Virus record (IMG/VR): IMGVR_UViG_3300001683_000072
Coordinates: 1-35,983 of that record
DNA from: a virus
Length of the DNA: 35,983 nt
Reading direction: 5' to 3' (one strand)
Under the pieces are notes generated by a model. The model had not been told where the DNA came from. It did no database searches and worked only from the letters and a program-made list of their open reading frames with translations. A program made the position numbers and the translations under genes. Below, one piece after another: positions 7,841-14,568 of the stretch. The first letter of the stretch is position 1. Every line of letters starts with the position of its first letter.

Positions 7841-10800
7841 ATGGCTGAATTGACCTTCCGGAGCCCGGGTGTAGGCACAATAGAAATAGATCTTTCTGGT
7901 CCCACTCCTAAGGTGCCGACCGGAGTACCAGCCGGCATCATTGGGACCGCACAGAAAGGCCCGGCCTTTGTGCCTGTTACTATTGCAGACTTCAGCGATT
8001 TTGTTGCAATTTTCGGCAGCACCGACGGCGAGAAATTTGGCCCTCTAGCAGCCAGTGAGTGGTTTAAAGAGGCTCAGGCCGGCACTTATGTGCGCATCCT
8101 GGGAGTTGGCGACGGCAAAAAAGCGGTCTCCTCCACCACTGGAGACACACAGCCTGGCGGCGTCACGCGCGCGGGCTTTATCGTTGGCAGCCAGGAAGTG
8201 CAGGCAAACGGTAGGATCGGTGCCAACCCCGGTGTAGGGACTGTTTTGCCCTTTTCTGGTGCGCTGGGACGCACCTACTTCTTAGGCGCTTTCATGTCAG
8301 CGTCAACTCCCACAAGTAACGTCGATTATCCGGGAATATTCAGGGAGGCAAACATCCGTGCTGGTGGAGATATACAAGGCATCGTAGGTGTCGACGGCGA
8401 TAATTTTCCCACTGGATCCGTTCCCATCCTGAGATCCGTGTTGATGGCCGCTTCGGGCGTGCTTCTGTCTCTCTCGTCGTCCACCGTTCCGGGAGCGAAC
8501 AACGTTCCCCGAGAATCAGGAGGCGGCTCGTCCGGTGAATTCTATAATCAGATCAGCTCGACTGGCGTGTTCGGTCCAAATTACCGAAACATCGATGGAT
8601 TCGATGCAGGATACATAATTGGTGACGTCAACAAGACCAAGGGCGCGCAGAACTTCACCCTTCTGGTCAATGGACTCAAGCCATCCAGCACGTATCCAAA
8701 TATTATAACAGCCTCATTTGATCCTCAAGCGTCAAATTACCTCCGTAATGAATTCAACACGGATCCCACGAAGATTGAAGATGCCGGATATTACATGTAC
8801 GCAGAGTATCCTGTGGCTCGTCAATATGCGGTCGTCACTGGATCAGGCATTTTCAACCAAATATCACAGTATCCTACTACCGCAATTGCAGAACAGCACG
8901 AGCCGTGTGCATTTATTTTAACATCATCGGCCGGCCGTAATACTAGCACCGCTACTACGACGACTGTCGGCGGCAAGCCCAACTTTGAAGGCTTCAGGAC
9001 CCGATTTAAGTCTGCTGCATCGCCGTGGGTGACGTCACAGGAATTTGGCGGCAGACCCAAAAATCTATTCAGAATACACCTGCGCGACGACGGCACTGCA
9101 GCAACTAATAATTTTAAAATAAGCATTGAAAATCTTCGGAAGGTGTCAAATACATTGGTGGCCAACCAATACGGAACTTTTGATATAGTCCTCCGGACGT
9201 TGACGGACACCGATAATGATCCCTCAGCTGTCGAAAGATTCCTCAAGTTGAGTCTCAACCCTAAGGATGACAGGTACATCGGGCGAATCATCGGCGATCG
9301 TAATACGTACTATGATTTTGATAAGAATGAAGGATCCCAAAAATTAGTCGTCGATGGAATATTCCCCAATAAGTCACACAACATTAGGGTTGAGATAGCG
9401 GACGAGGTTGCCAGTGGCTTGATCGATCAACTGGCATTGCCGGTAGGCTTCAGGGGGCCGCGGCACCTGGTGACGTCCGGGTCGAGCATAATGAACTTTA
9501 CAGACGTCGCGCGGGCATACCCAAATCCATTTGGTGGCGCCGGACCCCAGCCGGCTGTAAATCCCATCTCCGGCACCTATGCGCTCAGCGCCGATATTGT
9601 GCAGCGCGTTGTGCAGCCGCCAATACCCATGCGTCGTTCTTTGACCGTCGGTGCGCCACCCCAGACCAAGGCTAATTCTGATCTGTACTGGGGCGTTCAA
9701 TTCCAGGTCGATTATGACCCCATTGAACCCAACAAGGGCTCCCTGTTTAACAGGGCTATTTGGTCTTTTGCCAAGTACTTTCCTGACTATAACAGCGATG
9801 GACAGTCTGCTTGGGTGGGCAATAATCCAGGCACCGCCGACAAGACCGGCACCGTTTATGACTCCGATCGGTTCAACAACAATCGATTCAGCCTTGAACG
9901 GGTCCAGGTGAGGATCAAGGGGACAATTGATGGCGATAGTGACTTCCCGGATTCAAAATATTGGCAACAGGCCAGGTATCGCCGCGACGGCGTCCTTCGA
10001 TATGATAGTAATTTAACTGCGGCAAACTCCAGGTTCCTGGACGTGGCTAAGGACTTTGCTATAGGGAGCGCTCAGCGCTTCCTCAAGTACAGTTTTTTCC
10101 TACTTGGAGGTTTCGATGGAGTCGATATTTTCAACGAAGAAAAAGCTAAGCTGCTGAACGTGGCAGCACAGTGGGAAGTCGATGATTCCACTAGCCAAGG
10201 CGGCCTCGAGGGACCGACGGTGCAGGCTTACCGGCGCGCCATTGATGTCCTGGAAGAGAGGTCCAATGCCGACATTCAGCTACTAGCGATTCCGGGCGCA
10301 CGTCACACATCCATCACCGATTATGCGATTGATGCCGTGACCGACCGCTTCGATGCAATGTATATCATGGACATTGAGGAGCGCGACGTCGAGAATAATG
10401 TCGTCACCGGATCAGTGCAGAATGTGGGGGTTGGTACCACCACCCGCGCCTTCAATTCCAGGAATTTGGACAGCTCATTTGCGGCTGCCTACTTCCCGGA
10501 TGTGATCATGACGGATCCAACCACACTGACAAATGTGCAGTGTCCACCTTCGGTTGCCATCCTAGGGGCGTATGCTCTTAACGATGCAGTGGCCCATCCC
10601 TGGTTTGCCCCTGCTGGTTTCACGCGTGGCGTTCTTGCCTCTGTTGTTGAGGAGGCTGTTAAGAGTTCCCGTGAAAATTTAGATGAGCTTTATGATGCAA
10701 AGATTAACCCGATTACGGCATTCCCGCACACGCCGGGCGTGGTTGTATTCGGACAGAAGACGCTGCTGGCTACCCAGAGCGCTCTCGATCGCGTTAACGT

Positions 10801-11098
10801 CAGGAGACTGCTCATTGAGATCCGACGTCGTGTGCGAGCTGTTGCAGACATTATCCTGTTTGAGCCGAACCGACAAGCAACACTAGCGAGGTTCTCTGCA
10901 GCTGTACAGCCCATCTTAGGCAGGATCCAAGCACAGCAGGGGCTCGATAGGTTCAAGGTCGTAATAGACTCGACGACGACGACCCAAGCAGACGTTGAGA
11001 ATAATACAATTCGTGGAAAGATCTTCCTACAGCCGACCAGATCTGTCGAGTTCATCTCGCTCGATTTTGTGGTTACGAATAAGGGCGCTAACATTTAA
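7841..11098 (+). CDS. Tail sheath protein 2 (intact)
   Basis: 1,085 residues, one open frame, with TAGGAG ten bases before the ATG. It is paralogous to the preceding gene over its whole length: N terminus MAELTFRSPGVGTIEIDLSG, then VPAGIIGTAQKGPAFVPVT and GPLAASEWFKEAQAGTYVRI; C-terminal core HPWFAPAGFTRGVL, DELYDAKINPITAFP, FGQKTLLATQSALDRVNVRR and ILFEPNRQATLARF. The conserved termini pack around the tail tube; the divergent middle (~residues 120-750) would form outward-facing domains and explains why it is far larger than T4 gp18 (659 aa). It is the last gene before the tail tube gene, the T4 order 18-19. It is probably the working sheath, with or without sheath 1. Confidence 0.93.
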   Translation: MAELTFRSPGVGTIEIDLSGPTPKVPTGVPAGIIGTAQKGPAFVPVTIADFSDFVAIFGSTDGEKFGPLAASEWFKEAQAGTYVRILGVGDGKKAVSSTTGDTQPGGVTRAGFIVGSQEVQANGRIGANPGVGTVLPFSGALGRTYFLGAFMSASTPTSNVDYPGIFREANIRAGGDIQGIVGVDGDNFPTGSVPILRSVLMAASGVLLSLSSSTVPGANNVPRESGGGSSGEFYNQISSTGVFGPNYRNIDGFDAGYIIGDVNKTKGAQNFTLLVNGLKPSSTYPNIITASFDPQASNYLRNEFNTDPTKIEDAGYYMYAEYPVARQYAVVTGSGIFNQISQYPTTAIAEQHEPCAFILTSSAGRNTSTATTTTVGGKPNFEGFRTRFKSAASPWVTSQEFGGRPKNLFRIHLRDDGTAATNNFKISIENLRKVSNTLVANQYGTFDIVLRTLTDTDNDPSAVERFLKLSLNPKDDRYIGRIIGDRNTYYDFDKNEGSQKLVVDGIFPNKSHNIRVEIADEVASGLIDQLALPVGFRGPRHLVTSGSSIMNFTDVARAYPNPFGGAGPQPAVNPISGTYALSADIVQRVVQPPIPMRRSLTVGAPPQTKANSDLYWGVQFQVDYDPIEPNKGSLFNRAIWSFAKYFPDYNSDGQSAWVGNNPGTADKTGTVYDSDRFNNNRFSLERVQVRIKGTIDGDSDFPDSKYWQQARYRRDGVLRYDSNLTAANSRFLDVAKDFAIGSAQRFLKYSFFLLGGFDGVDIFNEEKAKLLNVAAQWEVDDSTSQGGLEGPTVQAYRRAIDVLEERSNADIQLLAIPGARHTSITDYAIDAVTDRFDAMYIMDIEERDVENNVVTGSVQNVGVGTTTRAFNSRNLDSSFAAAYFPDVIMTDPTTLTNVQCPPSVAILGAYALNDAVAHPWFAPAGFTRGVLASVVEEAVKSSRENLDELYDAKINPITAFPHTPGVVVFGQKTLLATQSALDRVNVRRLLIEIRRRVRAVADIILFEPNRQATLARFSAAVQPILGRIQAQQGLDRFKVVIDSTTTTQADVENNTIRGKIFLQPTRSVEFISLDFVVTNKGANI

Positions 11099-11120
11099 GG
11101 GAAGGAAACGCGCCCACACG

Positions 11121-11131
11121 CATAATTAAGA
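11121..11131 (+). promoter_or_regulatory. Possible phage late promoter element CATAATTAAGA
   Basis: The 11-mer CATAATTAAGA lies in the spacer 35 bases before the tail tube start. The same 11-mer occurs before the gp26-like gene (13052), and shorter relatives occur before other genes. It resembles the T4 late promoter box TATAAATA at 6 of 8 positions. AT-rich octamers also occur inside genes, so specificity is uncertain. Confidence 0.3.
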
Positions 11132-11155
11132 GTAGACCAATAGGGAGAACATGGC

Positions 11156-11644
11156 ATGGCCGACACACTTTCAGTTACTGAGATGCTGCCCAATAAATTT
11201 GAGCCTAAACGCAAATTTCGTTGGGTCTTTGCAATTGAGGGCGTCGATTCATTTTTGATGAAGACTGCCGCCCGTCCGACAATAAACACAGCGGAACAGG
11301 AAATTCCTTTCATCAATTCCACCAGATATCTGGCGGGCAAGACTAAATTTGACGCTATTTCAGTCACCCTGCACGATCCTATTGCTCCCTCCGGCGCTCA
11401 GCAGGTGATGGAGTGGATTAGAACTCACTTTGAGTCAGTCTCCGGCCGAGCCGGTTATGCCGATTTCTACAAGCGCGACTGTCAACTTAAGCTGCTGGAT
11501 CCCATTGGCACGGTGGTGGAACTGTGGGACCTCAAGGGCTGCTTCCTGACTGCCAGCAGCTTCGGTGATCTGGACTATGGTTCCGAGGACCCGGCTGAGA
11601 TCTCGTTGACCATTCGATACGACAACGCTGTGCTGCAGTACTAA
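11156..11644 (+). CDS. Tail tube protein, gp19-like
   Basis: 162 residues, almost exactly the length of T4 gp19 (163). Diagnostic features are an N-terminal segment with FEPKRKFRWVFAIEG, a KTAARPT strand, the YLAGKTKFDAISVTLHDPI strand that follows, and the C-terminal YGSEDPAEISLTIRYDNA, all typical of the T4-like tail tube family. It polymerises into the inner tube through which DNA passes. The ATG at 11156 is chosen because GGGAGA lies upstream and the next ATG five bases earlier opens a different frame. It directly follows the sheath genes, and the abundant transcript expected here is ended by the strong terminator just downstream. Confidence 0.92.
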   Translation: MADTLSVTEMLPNKFEPKRKFRWVFAIEGVDSFLMKTAARPTINTAEQEIPFINSTRYLAGKTKFDAISVTLHDPIAPSGAQQVMEWIRTHFESVSGRAGYADFYKRDCQLKLLDPIGTVVELWDLKGCFLTASSFGDLDYGSEDPAEISLTIRYDNAVLQY

Positions 11645-11666
11645 ACGCCGATTTTTGTATCGCATT

Positions 11667-11708
11667 AAAATCCTCCCAGCCTGTTCTGAACACTGGGAGG
11701 ATTTTTTG
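11667..11708 (+). terminator. Strong Rho-independent terminator after the tail tube gene
   Basis: A perfect 13-bp stem (AAAATCCTCCCAG at 11667-11679 with CTGGGAGGATTTT at 11693-11705) around a 13-nt loop, with the T-run continuing to 11707. It lies 23 bases past the tube stop codon and closes the sheath-tube transcription unit. The A-tract and T-tract make it potentially functional in both directions. Confidence 0.9.
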
Positions 11709-11765
11709 TATTTATGTATTGGAAGTCATATTTAAAGGTGTTATGGGTCATAAAGAAGTGATATA

Positions 11766-12035
11766 ATGAAGATTTCAAAGAGACAGCTGCATCGGATCAT
11801 AAGGGAGGAGGTTGCCGGCATCGTACGATCTAGGAGCCTGGATTATACCCTTCTGGATGAGCCAGGCCCTGAGGCTTCGCTCGGTGAATTTGTGCGTCGG
11901 CTCGAGCAGGACACCCTTGCCGGCGAAGGCATCCCAATGTCACCCTCGGAGCTCCGAGCCCTGTATAGCGACTGGCAGGACAATGTCATTTCCTGGGACG
12001 ACGCCCGGGCTGAAGTGGCCGAATTGGCCTTTTAA
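11766..12035 (+). CDS. Small protein with N-terminal KRQL..IIRE peptide (1 of 3)
   Basis: 89 residues beginning MKISKRQLHRIIREEV; the rest is acidic, helical and otherwise featureless, with a C-terminal region rich in Glu, Asp and Trp. No family recognised. The N-terminal 14 residues recur almost unchanged in the next two genes and form a basic amphipathic helix ending in I-R-E. That matches the [I/L]-x-E sites cut by T4-type prohead proteases after capsid-targeting peptides, so an internal head protein is possible. It lies after the tube terminator and starts a three-gene cluster. A weak AAGAAG precedes the ATG. Function is not established. Confidence 0.6.
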   Translation: MKISKRQLHRIIREEVAGIVRSRSLDYTLLDEPGPEASLGEFVRRLEQDTLAGEGIPMSPSELRALYSDWQDNVISWDDARAEVAELAF

Positions 12036-12044
12036 GGATTTATT

Positions 12045-12410
12045 ATGAAGATCACAAAGAGACAGCTGAGACAATTAATTAGAGAGGAGAAGGCGAGGTT
12101 GGTGCTTGAAAATGATTTACCCCGTCGCGAATGGCCGCCATCTCACCCCGGGGACAGACCAATCCATCCCGGGAGCGGCAGGTGGCTCCACCGACAAGGC
12201 AACTTGGAGGACATTATATTCAGGGTTCTGTTCGACAACTCGGGGGCGGACAGCGAGTCTCTGGTCCGTCTTGTCTTAGGTGAACCAGGCGCAGAGCAGT
12301 TCGAACGCAAAGATGTCCTTGATCAGTTGTACGAGATGGAAGAAGATGGCATAGTATTTGTCGATGCCCCAGAAGGAGATGCCCCAGAAGCATGGTTCGT
12401 CATTGACTGA
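12045..12410 (+). CDS. Small protein with N-terminal KRQL..LIRE peptide (2 of 3)
   Basis: 121 residues, beginning MKITKRQLRQLIREEK, nearly the same N terminus as its neighbours; the DNA AAAGAGACAGCTG is identical to the first member. A Pro-rich linker (~residues 25-50) leads to a compact C-terminal segment (~residues 52-121: LEDIIFRVLF, then VLDQLYEMEEDGIVFVD and WFVID) that looks like a small winged-helix-type fold. The ATG follows AAGGA and lies nine bases after the upstream stop. The shared leader with unrelated bodies suggests a sorting or processing signal. The body may bind DNA or protein; this is inference only. Confidence 0.6.
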   Translation: MKITKRQLRQLIREEKARLVLENDLPRREWPPSHPGDRPIHPGSGRWLHRQGNLEDIIFRVLFDNSGADSESLVRLVLGEPGAEQFERKDVLDQLYEMEEDGIVFVDAPEGDAPEAWFVID

Positions 12411-12428
12411 CCCCTCTAAGAAGAAGCT

Positions 12429-12812
12429 ATGAAGATATCTAGGAGACAAATTAGAACGATCATCCGTGAGGTCCTAGAAGAGGATCCCAGACCGACACCT
12501 CCGGAGGAGGAGTTTGTTGATGGACCGGATGAGCTAGCCGGCTATATATTGGTCTTGGATGACCATGATCATCTTCCCATTGCACATGCCCCAATTACCA
12601 GAACTGACGGGCCCGACAGGCCATATTTGGTCCGTACAACCGACACACGGTGGCACGTGCCGTTCGGAATTGTCAGGTCCATATATCCGCAAGTGGAGGA
12701 TGTTTTCAATCACATCGATTCCAAGGAGGACTGGAGCAGTCTGGACCCCGGAGATTCAGGACATGTTGGGAACTTTGAGTGGCGCTGGATGGTCGATGAG
12801 CCAGTGATTTAG
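12429..12812 (+). CDS. Small protein with N-terminal RRQI..IIRE peptide (3 of 3)
   Basis: 127 residues, beginning MKISRRQIRTIIREVLEED, followed by an acidic Pro/Glu-rich linker and a body rich in Asp, His, Trp and Tyr (ELAGYILVLDDHDHLPIAH ... FEWRWMVDEP) that I do not recognise. As in the other two, I-R-E occurs at residues 12-14, and a second L-E-E follows at once. The gene is 18 bases after its neighbour and preceded by AAGAAGAAG. It is probably co-transcribed with the two upstream genes. A packaged internal protein is a reasonable guess; its body shares no evident similarity with the other two. Confidence 0.55.
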   Translation: MKISRRQIRTIIREVLEEDPRPTPPEEEFVDGPDELAGYILVLDDHDHLPIAHAPITRTDGPDRPYLVRTTDTRWHVPFGIVRSIYPQVEDVFNHIDSKEDWSSLDPGDSGHVGNFEWRWMVDEPVI

Positions 12813-12838
12813 AAGCGTCTGATGGCCCGGCCAGTGAA

Positions 12839-13021
12839 TTGCCTGAGAATTTCGAGAGGCTATGTTCGATCTGCGAGACCTTTGCTTTCGACCACAGGGA
12901 TATTTTCTACCTAAAAAATTACCAGTGCTGTGCCGAGTGCTTTTATAAGTGGATCAAAGGCCGCGAGGAGCGCTGGCAGTCCGGCTGGCGTCCTAAACAT
13001 GCATCCAAGCGTCCGTGGTAA
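12839..13021 (+). CDS. Small Cys-rich protein, possible zinc-binding knuckle
   Basis: 60 residues if read from a TTG at 12839. It carries CSIC near residue 9 and CCAEC near residue 30, a CxxC...CxxC spacing that could hold one zinc ion, followed by a basic Trp/Arg/Lys-rich tail (RWQSGWRPKHASKRPW) that could contact nucleic acid. The start is weak: no clear ribosome binding site, and an ATG at 12822 opens a different 30-codon frame. Similar tiny zinc-knuckle proteins are frequent in phage genomes, usually of unknown role. Confidence 0.4.
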   Translation: MPENFERLCSICETFAFDHRDIFYLKNYQCCAECFYKWIKGREERWQSGWRPKHASKRPW

Positions 13022-13051
13022 CTTTTATATTTACGGACCTATGTGCTCGAT

Positions 13052-13073
13052 CATAATTAAGATAATCTATAAT
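13052..13073 (+). promoter_or_regulatory. Possible promoter region before the gp26-like gene
   Basis: The 90-base spacer 13022-13111 holds CATAATTAAGA at 13052-13062, the same 11-mer found before the tube gene, and then a perfect TATAAT at 13068-13073, about 40 bases before the GTG start. No good -35 hexamer lies 16-18 bases upstream of TATAAT, so it is either a phage-specific late promoter or chance AT richness. Confidence 0.35.
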
Positions 13074-13111
13074 GGATTGGTGTACAAACCTCAACGTTAG
13101 GAGCAGCAATA

Positions 13112-13969
13112 GTGTCAGATAGTAAAACCGGCCGAGAGGCGCGCAATGAAATATTCGGGGCCGGCGGGGGCGGGCCTCATATGCCGACACAAAATGTCAT
13201 GCTGGAGGAGTTTGGCTACGAGATCCCAGTCGAGAACGTCCCGCTGCCTTCGGGCGGAATCTGTTATCCCACCAACGATAGCCTCTATGGAAAAGAGACG
13301 GTGCAGATTAGGGCAATGACGGCACGTGACGAGGATATTCTCACGTCCCGGGCTCTTATCAAGAAGGGGACTGTTATCACCCACCTCTTGCACTCATGTC
13401 TGATCGATAAGAATATCAACGTTGATGATATGCTGTCCGGAGATCGCAATGCGATCATGATCTCACTGAGAATTACGGGCTACGGTTCGAGCTATAATGT
13501 TGAGGTTGACTGCCCGAACTGTTCAGAGCGTTCCAAGCAATCTTTTGAATTGGGAACGCTACCTATTTCACGCTTAGAGATCTCACCGATTGCAGATGGG
13601 GCCAATCTCTTTGAGTTCCAGCTACCCGTCACTAAGAAGACTGTACAGTTCAAATTCTTTACCGGTCGGGACGAGCAGGAGATCATGGTTACGAGCGAGC
13701 GCAGGAAGAAACAGGGAATGATATCCAACAACCTTGTGACTACCAGGTTACAGCATGCAATTGTTGCCGTGGACGGGGTGACCGACAGGAACAAGCTTAG
13801 CGCATTCATCAGGAACATGCCGGCAAGGGACTCCTTGACCCTAAGGAAGTATATGGACGACAAAGAGCCGGGCATCGAAATGAAGAGCTGGATGGACTGT
13901 CCTTCCTGTGACGAGCAGTCGGAGGTGAGGCTGCCTTTAGGGGCCTCGTTTTTTTGGCCTGACTCATGA
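13112..13969 (+). CDS. gp26-like baseplate/tail assembly protein
   Basis: 285 residues from a GTG start. Residues ~43-125 (VPLPSGGICYP, ETVQIRAMTARDEDILTS, LIKKGTVITHLLHSCL) match what I know of the T4 base plate protein family of gp26 (PF12322). Two CxxC pairs, CPNC near residue 133 and CPSC near residue 268, probably bind one zinc ion. The C terminus, LPLGASFFWPDS, ends with the FFWP-type tail I associate with this family, so this product is probably complete as it stands. In T4, gene 26 is followed by 51 and then the hub and tape-measure genes, as here. Position before the tape measure also suggests a tail assembly chaperone role. Its last codons overlap the next frame through a TTTTTTT run. 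Confidence 0.75.
   Translation: MSDSKTGREARNEIFGAGGGGPHMPTQNVMLEEFGYEIPVENVPLPSGGICYPTNDSLYGKETVQIRAMTARDEDILTSRALIKKGTVITHLLHSCLIDKNINVDDMLSGDRNAIMISLRITGYGSSYNVEVDCPNCSERSKQSFELGTLPISRLEISPIADGANLFEFQLPVTKKTVQFKFFTGRDEQEIMVTSERRKKQGMISNNLVTTRLQHAIVAVDGVTDRNKLSAFIRNMPARDSLTLRKYMDDKEPGIEMKSWMDCPSCDEQSEVRLPLGASFFWPDS
13949..13955 (+). other. Candidate frameshift site TTTTTTT
   Basis: A run of seven T read as TTT TTT TGG by the gp26-like gene, 12 bases before its stop. The following gp51-like frame is open from 13941 (after a TAG at 13938) but has no ATG, GTG or TTG until 14007. A +1 slip on TTT-T, or a -2 slip, within this run would fuse the two: ...ASFF-GLTHEDKEVF. It is the only homopolymer slippery sequence in the 27-base window where the shift could occur. 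Confidence 0.45.
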
Positions 13970-14006
13970 GGATAAGGAAGTCTTTCTGGATCAGATCTTT
14001 ATCCTA

Positions 14007-14219
14007 ATGTACTACATGGGCTTCACCTACACTGAGGCGTACACGGTGCCCATATGGCAGAGGCACTGGTTCATAAAGAGGATAAACAAGGAGATCAAGG
14101 ACGCGTCCGATCAGGGCTCCAACGGCTCGCGCGCTGCCCACCACAACACCCCTGGGACCAGAACATTAATGGGACGCAATCGATCACACACTCCATCCAG
14201 AGTAAGGCGTTTCACCTAG
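14007..14219 (+). CDS. gp51-like small tail assembly protein (possibly made by frameshift)
   Basis: 70 residues from the first ATG, MYYMGFTYTEAYTVPIWQ. This ATG has no ribosome binding site, and codons before it continue a sensible sequence (THEDKEVFLDQIFIL, back to 13941) leading straight into MYYMGF, so the real N terminus probably lies upstream. The segment 'x-ILMYYMGFTYTEAYxxPIWxRxWFIKRINKEIK' has the helical, aromatic pattern of the small protein that follows gp26-like genes in T4-like phages, the gene 51 position. A basic C-terminal tail (SRVRRFT) follows. With the gp26-like gene it has the layout of the G/GT tail chaperone pair placed ahead of a tape measure gene. The exact start is uncertain. 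Confidence 0.6.
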   Translation: MYYMGFTYTEAYTVPIWQRHWFIKRINKEIKDASDQGSNGSRAAHHNTPGTRTLMGRNRSHTPSRVRRFT

Positions 14220-14250
14220 GGCACGATAATTATATCAGCGAGGTGACACC

Positions 14251-14508
14251 ATGAAGTCTGGTGACAGAACTAAAAAATTTTTTGCCGCAGCGGCGCACTA
14301 TGTCCTGGGCCAGCGTTCCGGTATTAAAGTGAAGGGCAGCCCCCAGAAGCTCCGGGCCGTACAGGAGGCCCTCAATGCGTCACGTGTCCTGTATGAGGCC
14401 CTCCAGGATCCAACGACCAACCTGGATGAAGTCCTGCGGCTCGTCGAGAAGAAACGAGAGAGCTCGGCCAAGTTCCGCAGCACGGTCGGGATCGACTGGG
14501 TTCTATAA
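14251..14508 (+). CDS. Small conserved-looking tail region protein
   Basis: 85 residues, basic and helical (FFAAAAHYVLGQ ... LRAVQEALNASRVLYEALQ ... LDEVLRLVEKKRE), ending STVGIDWVL. GAGGTG lies eight bases before the ATG. No known domain recognised. It sits between the gp26/gp51-like pair and the tape measure gene, where small chaperone or tape-measure accessory proteins are common. Function is unassigned. Confidence 0.65.
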   Translation: MKSGDRTKKFFAAAAHYVLGQRSGIKVKGSPQKLRAVQEALNASRVLYEALQDPTTNLDEVLRLVEKKRESSAKFRSTVGIDWVL

Positions 14509-14568
14509 ATCCAAAAAAATTAACTCGTGAATACTTAGTATTGTACCCCAGTTGAAGGAGCTAGCTGT

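Noticed and set aside
7363-8022. 219-codon minus-strand frame spanning the sheath 1/sheath 2 boundary
   Set aside because: It overlaps conserved sheath coding on both sides and has a comparable shadow at the end of sheath 2 (10690-11094) because the two paralogs share sequence.
12822-12914. 30-codon ATG frame overlapping the Cys-rich ORF
   Set aside because: Very short, no ribosome binding site, no motif; the overlapping frame with paired CxxC motifs is more convincing.
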